From the NCBI RefSeq assembly GCF_004216695.1, contig NZ_SGXC01000001.1:124001-188000 (forward strand): DNA of 64,000 nt. The letters are read 5' to 3'. The notes beneath the pieces were generated by a model. It had not been told where the DNA came from. It worked only from the letters and a program-made list of their open reading frames with translations, and searched no databases. Shown piece after piece: positions 58,051 through 64,000 of this stretch. How positions within the stretch are numbered: the stretch's first letter is position 1; each line of letters begins with the position of its first letter. The stretch comes from Pigmentiphaga kullae (GTDB lineage Bacteria > Pseudomonadota > Gammaproteobacteria > Burkholderiales > Burkholderiaceae_B). The position numbers and the translations under genes were made by a program.

Positions 58051-58080
58051 CGCTTCCGGAACAGTCTGACCGAGTCGAAC

Positions 58081-60528
58081 ATGATGAACAGAGCGAAACT
58101 GGTTGTGGTGGGCAACGGCATGGCGGGCATACGCACGCTGGAAGAGCTGCTGGCGCTGGCGCCCGACCGCTACGACATCACCGTCTTCGGCGCCGAGCCG
58201 CACCCGAACTACAACCGCATCCTGCTGTCGCCGGTCCTGGCCGGCGAACAGGATTTCCAGGACATCGTGCTCAATCCCGTGTCCTGGTACGAAGAGCACG
58301 GCATCGCCCTGCGCACCGGCACGCCGGTCGCGCGCATCGACAGGCGCCGCCGCGTGGTGGTGGCCGCCGACGGCACCGAGGCCCCCTACGACCGCCTGCT
58401 GCTGGCCACCGGGTCCAACCCCTTCATCCTGCCGATCCCGGGCAAGGACCTGGACGGGGTCATTACCTATCGCGACATCCAGGACACGCAGAAGATGATC
58501 GCGGCGGCCCGCACCCAGCGCCGCGCGGTCGTCATCGGCGGCGGCCTGCTGGGCCTGGAGGCGGCCAACGGTCTGAAGCTGCGCGGCATGGACGTCAGCG
58601 TGGTGCATCTGGGCGAGTGGCTGCTGGAGCGCCAGCTCGACCGCACGGCGGGCAAGATGCTGGAGGCCTCGCTGGCCGATCGCGGACTGGATTTCCTGCT
58701 GGGCCGCTCGACCAGCGAGATCCTGGGCGACGAAGGCGGCCGCGTGCGCGGCGTGCGCTTCAAGGACGGCTCGGAAATCGACACCGACCTGGTGGTGATG
58801 GCCGTGGGCATCCGGCCCAACACCGCGCTGGCCGAAGCGGCCGGCCTGCACTGCCGCAACGGCGTCGTCGTCAACGACGTGCTGCAGACCTTCGATCCGC
58901 GCATCTACGCGGTGGGCGAATGCGTCAACCATCGCGGCACGGCGTATGGCCTGGTGGCCCCGCTGTTCGAGATGGCCAAGGTGGCCGCCAACCACCTGGC
59001 CGAGCTGGGCTATGGCGCGTACAAGGGCTCGGTGCTGTCGACCAAGCTCAAGGTCACGGGCATAGACCTGTTCTCGGCCGGCGACTTCACCGGCGGCGGG
59101 AACACCGAGGACATCGTGCTGTCCGACCCGGCCGGCGGCGTCTACAAGCGACTGGTCATCAAGGACGACCGGCTGGTGGGCGCCTGCCTGTACGGCGACA
59201 CCGTGGACGGCGCGTGGTACTTCAAGCTCCTGCGCGAAGGCCGCGCCATCGGCGAACTGCGCGACCGGCTGATGTTCGGCGAATCGAGCGTGGGCGACGC
59301 CGGCGTGCAGGGGCAAAGCCGCGCGGCCGCCATGCAGGACGCCGACGAGGTCTGCGGCTGCAACGGCGTCTGCAAGGGCACCATCGTGCGCGCCATCCAG
59401 GACCAGGGCCTGTTCACCGTGGACGACGTCAAGAAGCACACCAAGGCCGCGAGTTCCTGCGGCTCGTGCACCGGCCTGGTTGAACAGATCCTGATGAACA
59501 CGCTGGGCTCCAATTTCCAGGAGGCACCCAAGACCAAGGCGGTATGCGGCTGTACCGACCACAGCCACGCGGCGCTGCGCCAGGCCATACGCGAGCACCG
59601 GCTGCTGAGCCACGCCCAGGTCCACGACTTCATGGACTGGCGCACGCCCAACGGCTGCAGCACCTGCCGGCCCGCGATCAACTACTACCTGGTCTCGACC
59701 TGGCCGCACGAGGCGGTGGACGACCCGCAAAGCCGCTTCATCAACGAGCGCGCGCACGCCAACATCCAGAAGGACGGCACCTTCTCGGTGGTGCCCCAGA
59801 TGAAGGGCGGCGTGACCAACGCCGCCGAGCTGCGCCGCATCGCCGACGTGGCCGACAAGTACGCCATCCCCATGGTCAAGGTTACGGGCGGACAGCGCAT
59901 CGACCTGCTGGGCGTGAAGAAGGAAGACCTGGTGTCCGTCTGGCGCGACCTGGGCATGAACTCCGGCCATGCCTACGGCAAGTCCATCCGCACCGTGAAG
60001 ACCTGCGTGGGCATGGAGTTCTGCCGCTTCGGCACGCAGAACAGCACGCAGATGGGCATCGAACTGGAGACCATGCTGGCCAACATGTGGAGTCCGCACA
60101 AGGTCAAGCTGGCGGTGTCGGGCTGCCCGCGCAACTGCGCCGAGTCCGGCATCAAGGACGTGGGCGTGATCGCGGTCGACAGCGGCTGGGAGATCTACGT
60201 GGGCGGCAACGGCGGCATCAAGACCGAAGTGGCGCAGTTCCTGGTCAAGGTGCGGACGCCGGACGAGGTCAGGGAATACGCCGGCGCCTTCCTGCAGCTC
60301 TACCGGGAAGAGGCCTGGTACCTGGACCGGACCGTGCACTACATCGAGCGCGTGGGCCTGGACTACGTCAAGCGCCGGATCGTCGAGGACGCCGACGGCC
60401 GCCGCGCGCTGCACGAGCGCCTGCTGCATGCCCTGCAGGGCCTGCGCGACCCCTGGGCCGAACGGGTGGACGGCAAGGCCGCCCGCGAATACATCCCGCT
60501 GAAACTGGTCTCCGAGGAAATCGCATGA
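58081..60528 (+). CDS. nirB: NADH-dependent assimilatory nitrite reductase, large subunit
   Basis: An 815-residue cytoplasmic enzyme that reduces nitrite to ammonium with NADH. The FAD site is VVVGNGMAGIRTLEEL and the NAD site VVIGGGLLGLEAANGLKLRG. Two BFD-like [2Fe-2S] domains follow (CGCNGVCKGTIV with SCGSCTG, then CGCTDHS with GCSTCRPAI). The sirohaem/[4Fe-4S] part has TCVGMEFCRFGTQNS and SGCPRNCAES, supplying the four cluster cysteines. A second in-frame ATG (58084) immediately follows the first. It lies downstream of a sigma-54 promoter and leader RNA and overlaps nirD as ATGA. Confidence 0.96.
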   Translation: MMNRAKLVVVGNGMAGIRTLEELLALAPDRYDITVFGAEPHPNYNRILLSPVLAGEQDFQDIVLNPVSWYEEHGIALRTGTPVARIDRRRRVVVAADGTEAPYDRLLLATGSNPFILPIPGKDLDGVITYRDIQDTQKMIAAARTQRRAVVIGGGLLGLEAANGLKLRGMDVSVVHLGEWLLERQLDRTAGKMLEASLADRGLDFLLGRSTSEILGDEGGRVRGVRFKDGSEIDTDLVVMAVGIRPNTALAEAAGLHCRNGVVVNDVLQTFDPRIYAVGECVNHRGTAYGLVAPLFEMAKVAANHLAELGYGAYKGSVLSTKLKVTGIDLFSAGDFTGGGNTEDIVLSDPAGGVYKRLVIKDDRLVGACLYGDTVDGAWYFKLLREGRAIGELRDRLMFGESSVGDAGVQGQSRAAAMQDADEVCGCNGVCKGTIVRAIQDQGLFTVDDVKKHTKAASSCGSCTGLVEQILMNTLGSNFQEAPKTKAVCGCTDHSHAALRQAIREHRLLSHAQVHDFMDWRTPNGCSTCRPAINYYLVSTWPHEAVDDPQSRFINERAHANIQKDGTFSVVPQMKGGVTNAAELRRIADVADKYAIPMVKVTGGQRIDLLGVKKEDLVSVWRDLGMNSGHAYGKSIRTVKTCVGMEFCRFGTQNSTQMGIELETMLANMWSPHKVKLAVSGCPRNCAESGIKDVGVIAVDSGWEIYVGGNGGIKTEVAQFLVKVRTPDEVREYAGAFLQLYREEAWYLDRTVHYIERVGLDYVKRRIVEDADGRRALHERLLHALQGLRDPWAERVDGKAAREYIPLKLVSEEIA

Positions 60529-60854
60529 TGAACGCCCACGACGCACACCCCTGGATACGCCTGTGCCGGGTGGACGACATCCCGCGCCTGGGCAGCCGCG
60601 TCGTCGAGCGCGCGGAAGGCAATCTGGCGGTGTTCCGCACCGCCCAGGACAAGGTCTTCGCGCTGCTGGACCGCTGTCCCCACAAGGCCGGACCGCTGTC
60701 GCAAGGCATCGTGCACGGCGAGTCGGTAACCTGCCCGCTGCACGGCTGGCAGCTCGGCCTGGAGGACGGCCGCGCCCGGGCTCCCGACGAGGGATGCGCG
60801 CGACGCTTCCCCGTGCGCGTGGACGAGGGCGTGGTGTACCTGAGCCTGGATTGA
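60525..60854 (+). CDS. nirD: Nitrite reductase small subunit (Rieske-like)
   Basis: A 109-residue Rieske-fold subunit with an apparently complete [2Fe-2S] ligand set: Cys51-x-His53 (RCPHKAGPL) and Cys70-x2-His73 (TCPLHGWQ). NirD of enteric bacteria lacks these ligands, so this one may hold a cluster and carry electrons. It starts within nirB (ATGA overlap), with an alternative ATG one codon later, and is followed 14 bp later by nasA. Confidence 0.94.
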   Translation: MMNAHDAHPWIRLCRVDDIPRLGSRVVERAEGNLAVFRTAQDKVFALLDRCPHKAGPLSQGIVHGESVTCPLHGWQLGLEDGRARAPDEGCARRFPVRVDEGVVYLSLD

Positions 60855-60868
60855 GGACGGGAGGAGAC

Positions 60869-63577
60869 ATGGGCGAGCCACGAACCACCGCATCGACCTG
60901 CTGCTACTGCGGCGTGGGCTGCGGCGTCCTGATCGACAGCGAGGGCGGCCGCATCACGGGCGTGCGCGGCGATCCCGATCACCCCGCCAATGCCGGCAGG
61001 CTGTGCTCGAAGGGCTTGTCGCTGGCGCAGACCGCGCACAGCGATGCCGGCCGCGCGCTGCGTCCGGCCTGGCGGCCGCGGCGCGATGCGCCGCTCGCGC
61101 CGGTCGACTGGGACACCGCGCTGGACCACGTGGCCACCCGGCTGGCCGACGTCGTGCGGCGGCACGGCCCCGATGCCGTGGCCTTCTATGTATCCGGGCA
61201 GTTGCTGACCGAAGACTACTACGTCTTCAACAAGCTGGCCAAGGGATTGGTCGGCACCAACAACATCGACACCAACTCGCGCCTGTGCATGTCCAGCGCC
61301 GTGACCGGCTACAAGCTGTCGCTGGGGGCCGACGGGCCGCCCACCTGCTACGAGGATCTGGATCACGCGCACACGGTGCTGATCGCGGGCAGCAACATGG
61401 CCTATGCGCATCCCGTGCTGTATCGCCGGCTGGAAGCCGCGCGCGAGGCGCGGCCGGGCACGCGCTGGATCGTCGTGGACCCGCGGCGCACCGACACCGC
61501 GGCGATGGCCGACCTGCACCTGCCCATACAGCCGGGCACCGACGTCGCGCTGTTCAACGGCATGCTGCACCACCTGATCTGGGAAGGCTGGCTGGACGCC
61601 GCGCACATCGCGGACAGCACCGAAGGCTTCGACGCCGTCAAGCGCCTGGTGCGCGACACGCCCCCGTCGGTGGCCGCGGCGTTGTGCGGCATCCGCGAGC
61701 GCGACCTGTGCCAGGCGGCGGAGTGGTTCGCCCGCAGTCCGGCCACGCTGTCGCTGTACTGCATGGGCCTGAATCAGTCCAGCCATGGCACGGACAAAAA
61801 CCTGGCCCTGATCAACCTGCACCTGGCCACCGGCCAGATCGGCCGCGCAGGCGCGGGTCCCTTTTCGCTGACCGGCCAGCCCAACGCCATGGGCGGCCGC
61901 GAGGTGGGCGGCATGGCGACCATGCTGGCCGCCCACCGGGACATCGCCAGCGAGGCGGACCGCGCCGAAGTGGCGGCCTTCTGGGGCGTCGACACGGTTT
62001 CCGACCGGCCGGGACTGACCGCCATCGACATTTTCCGGGCCCTGGAGGCCGGCAAGGTCAAGGCGATATGGATAGCCTGCACCAACCCGGCCCATTCCCT
62101 GCCGGATCTCTCGGCCGTGCGCCGCGCGCTGCGCCAGGCCGAACTGGTGGTGGTGCAAGAAGCCTATGCCGACACCGACACGGTCGCCTACGCCGACGTG
62201 CTGTTGCCGGCATCGAGCTGGGGCGAGAAGGACGGCACCGTGACCAATTCGGAACGCCGCATCTCGCGCGTGCGGCCCGCCGTGGCGCCGCCCGGCGAGG
62301 CCCTTGCCGACTGGCGCATCGCGGCCGAGGTCGGACGGCGCATGCAGGCCCTGCTCCGTCCAGCCGCGCCGGACCTGTTCCCCTACCAGGCGCCGCGCGA
62401 GATCTTCGACGAACACCGGGCGCTGACGCGCGGGCGCGACCTGGACATCGGCGGCCTGGATTACGGCCTGCTCGAGGCGCACGGGCCGCAACAATGGCCC
62501 TTCCCCGCCGGCCAGGGCCGGGGTCTCGCGCGCCGTTACACCGACGGCCGCTATGCCACCGACACCGGACGCGCGCGCTTTCAGCCCGTGGCCTACCGGC
62601 CCGTGGCGATGGCGACCAGCGCGCGCCTTCCTTTCCACCTGACGACGGGCAGGCTGCGCGACCAATGGCACGGCATGAGCCGCACCGGCCGCATTGCCCA
62701 GGCGTTCTCGCACGCGCCCGACCCCACGCTGGACATGCACCCGGCCGACGCCGTCCGGCGCGGACTGTCCGACGGCGACCTGGTGCGCGTGGCCAGCCGC
62801 GACGGCGCGATGGTGCTGCCGCTGCGGCTGACCGACGACGTGCCGCCGGGCTGCCTGTTCGCCGCCATGCACTGGAACGCACAGTTCCTGAACAGCGGCG
62901 GCATCAACGAAGTCTGCAATGCCGCCGTGGACGACAAGTCCTTCCAGCCCGAGCTCAAGCACAGCGCGGTCCGGGTCGAGAAGGCCGACCTGGGGTGGCG
63001 GATACGCGCCGCGATCGAGGCCACCGACCAGGACGACGCGCTGCGGCTGCGCGCCGCACTGCAGCCCCTGCTGGCGCCTTGCGGCTACGCGGCGCTGGGC
63101 CTGCGCGGCGACGCCGCGCGCTGCGTGCTGGCGTTGACCGCCGCGATGGCGGCTCCGGACGAGGCCTGGCTGGACGCGCTGGCCGGCGCGCTGGGCATGG
63201 GAGCGAGTCCCGACGTCCTGGAGTACCGCGATCGCGGCCAGGGCGTGCGCAAGTGCGCGCGCTGGGAAACCGGCCGGCTGCGCGCCTTCCTGTTGGCCGG
63301 CGATGCCAGTCATGCGGATCCGCTGATCGAGCGCCTGCTGTCCGACGCGCCGTGGAGCGGCTCGCGCCTGCGGGTGTTCACCCCGGACGGCAGCGCCCCC
63401 GCGCGTGACCGCACGATCTGCCAATGCAAGGGTGTGCCGGAGTCGGCCATTGCCGCCGCCATCGCGCGCGGCGCCGATGTCCCGGCGCTGAAAGCCACGC
63501 TGGGCTGCGGGACCGTGTGCGGATCCTGCGTGCCGGAACTGTCCCGCCTGTGCGGGAACTCGCGGATGTCGGCATGA
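60869..63577 (+). CDS. nasA: Assimilatory nitrate reductase catalytic subunit
   Basis: A 902-residue Mo-bis-MGD enzyme that reduces nitrate to nitrite in the cytoplasm. The N-terminal [4Fe-4S] motif is Cys11-x2-Cys14-x3-Cys18 with the fourth Cys in RLCSKG. The molybdenum-site region has NTNSRLCMSSAVTGYK (Cys ligand). The C-terminal extension carries a BFD-like [2Fe-2S] domain (TICQCKGVPESAI with GCGTVCGSCVPEL). GGAGGAG lies upstream of the start. No separate NasB reductase gene is in the window, so electrons probably come through the BFD domain from an unlinked reductase, ferredoxin or NirB itself. Confidence 0.95.
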   Translation: MGEPRTTASTCCYCGVGCGVLIDSEGGRITGVRGDPDHPANAGRLCSKGLSLAQTAHSDAGRALRPAWRPRRDAPLAPVDWDTALDHVATRLADVVRRHGPDAVAFYVSGQLLTEDYYVFNKLAKGLVGTNNIDTNSRLCMSSAVTGYKLSLGADGPPTCYEDLDHAHTVLIAGSNMAYAHPVLYRRLEAAREARPGTRWIVVDPRRTDTAAMADLHLPIQPGTDVALFNGMLHHLIWEGWLDAAHIADSTEGFDAVKRLVRDTPPSVAAALCGIRERDLCQAAEWFARSPATLSLYCMGLNQSSHGTDKNLALINLHLATGQIGRAGAGPFSLTGQPNAMGGREVGGMATMLAAHRDIASEADRAEVAAFWGVDTVSDRPGLTAIDIFRALEAGKVKAIWIACTNPAHSLPDLSAVRRALRQAELVVVQEAYADTDTVAYADVLLPASSWGEKDGTVTNSERRISRVRPAVAPPGEALADWRIAAEVGRRMQALLRPAAPDLFPYQAPREIFDEHRALTRGRDLDIGGLDYGLLEAHGPQQWPFPAGQGRGLARRYTDGRYATDTGRARFQPVAYRPVAMATSARLPFHLTTGRLRDQWHGMSRTGRIAQAFSHAPDPTLDMHPADAVRRGLSDGDLVRVASRDGAMVLPLRLTDDVPPGCLFAAMHWNAQFLNSGGINEVCNAAVDDKSFQPELKHSAVRVEKADLGWRIRAAIEATDQDDALRLRAALQPLLAPCGYAALGLRGDAARCVLALTAAMAAPDEAWLDALAGALGMGASPDVLEYRDRGQGVRKCARWETGRLRAFLLAGDASHADPLIERLLSDAPWSGSRLRVFTPDGSAPARDRTICQCKGVPESAIAAAIARGADVPALKATLGCGTVCGSCVPELSRLCGNSRMSA

Positions 63578-63601
63578 CTCCGCATCGACGAGGACGATGA
63601 C

Positions 63602-64000
63602 ATGAAGCCAGGACGAGTGATCCTGATGGGCGCCGGCCCCGGCGACCCCGACCTGCTGACTCGCAAGGCCGTGCGCGCGCTGTTGTCGGCCGACGTGCTG
63701 CTGCTGGACGAACTGGTTCCCCCCGACATCGCCGAACTCGCGCCCCAGGCGCGCGTGCTGCGCGTGGGCAAGCGCGGCGGCTGCCGCTCCACGCCCCAGC
63801 CCTTCATCCAGCGGCTGATGCGCCGCTACGCGCTGCAAGGCCGGACGGTGGTCCGCGTCAAGGGTGGCGAAGCCCTGATGTTCGGGCGCGCGGGCGAGGA
63901 AATCGCCTTCCTGGAAGCCGCCGGCATCGAGGTCGAACTGGTGAACGGCATCAGCGCCGGCATGGCGGCCGCCGCGGCCCTGGGCATCTCGCTCACGCAC
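63602..64000 (+). CDS. cobA: Uroporphyrinogen-III C-methyltransferase, N-terminal part
   Basis: The first 133 codons are in the window; the gene continues past the right edge. It has VILMGAGPGDPDLLTRKAV (SAM-binding entry motif), VLLLDELV, VRVKGGEALMFGR and NGISAGMAAAAALGIS, the standard SUMT segments. The enzyme makes precorrin-2, the precursor of sirohaem required by NirB. Its N-terminus begins directly with the methyltransferase, so it is a CobA/NasF-type single enzyme or a CysG-like fusion with a different order. It follows nasA by 24 bp and completes the operon logic. Confidence 0.95.
   Translation, partial: MKPGRVILMGAGPGDPDLLTRKAVRALLSADVLLLDELVPPDIAELAPQARVLRVGKRGGCRSTPQPFIQRLMRRYALQGRTVVRVKGGEALMFGRAGEEIAFLEAAGIEVELVNGISAGMAAAAALGISLTH

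Noticed and set aside
57967-60888. 973-codon minus-strand frame opposite nirB
   Set aside because: Shadow of a highly conserved gene; no motifs.
60368-64000. 1210-codon minus-strand frame opposite nasA and cobA
   Set aside because: Shadow frame; repeated Gly/Arg/His composition with no domain.

Overview
The window is high-GC DNA with the gene content and order of a metabolically versatile betaproteobacterium of the Bordetella/Achromobacter (Alcaligenaceae) type. Evidence is the housekeeping run hemA-prfA-prmC-grxD, six Bug/TctC-type periplasmic receptors, abundant LysR regulators and CoA-linked catabolic operons. The genus is inferred from gene content and style only.

Left part (1-19706): a TPP-enzyme/HpaI-aldolase/SDR/Bug operon is read leftward, with a divergent LysR gene. 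A rightward stress module follows: an ECF sigma factor, a membrane protein (probable anti-sigma factor), a Tat-exported sulfite-oxidase-like molybdoenzyme and a cytochrome c (SorAB-like). Then comes a 12-gene leftward operon (7598-19706) with two Bug receptors, CoA ligase, CoA transferase, a fumarase/CMLE-superfamily lyase, two SDRs, a thiolase-like protein paired with a DUF35 protein, crotonase, MaoC hydratase and an embedded LysR. It looks like a beta-oxidation-style pathway with a retro-aldol step; the substrate is unknown.

Centre (19819-29820): a 4.5-kb cassette (LysR, Bug, M19 dipeptidase-like, DadA-like oxidase) is bounded exactly by two imperfect 71-bp direct repeats. One repeat is the Fur-box-bearing promoter of the next operon: FecI-like sigma, FecR, TonB-dependent receptor with STN domain, PepSY membrane protein. 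The oxidase ends inside that promoter.

Aromatic region (29856-41419): remnants of two genes; a LysR-linked set (tannase-like lipoprotein, Bug, FAD monooxygenase); and an IclR-linked set (aromatic FAD hydroxylase on one side, amidohydrolase-Bug-amidohydrolase on the other) whose two promoters share an identical 17-bp dyad. A GFA protein, an A+T-richer chromate transporter gene and a truncated flavin reductase/IclR-effector gene lie between this region and tRNA-Phe.

Right part (44350-64000): tRNA-Phe, hemA-prfA-prmC-grxD, a nucleoside deoxyribosyltransferase, a small exported protein, a Bcr/CflA efflux pump and a TonB receptor with a Fur box. A nitrate-assimilation block follows in two transcription units: nrtABC-type transporter plus nasT-nasS, then nirB-nirD-nasA-cobA. 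Each unit starts with a sigma-54 promoter, NtrC-like sites and a leader RNA with an AACGGC hexaloop hairpin that competes with a terminator-like hairpin. This predicts dual control by nitrogen status (NtrC/sigma-54) and by nitrate (NasS-NasT antitermination).
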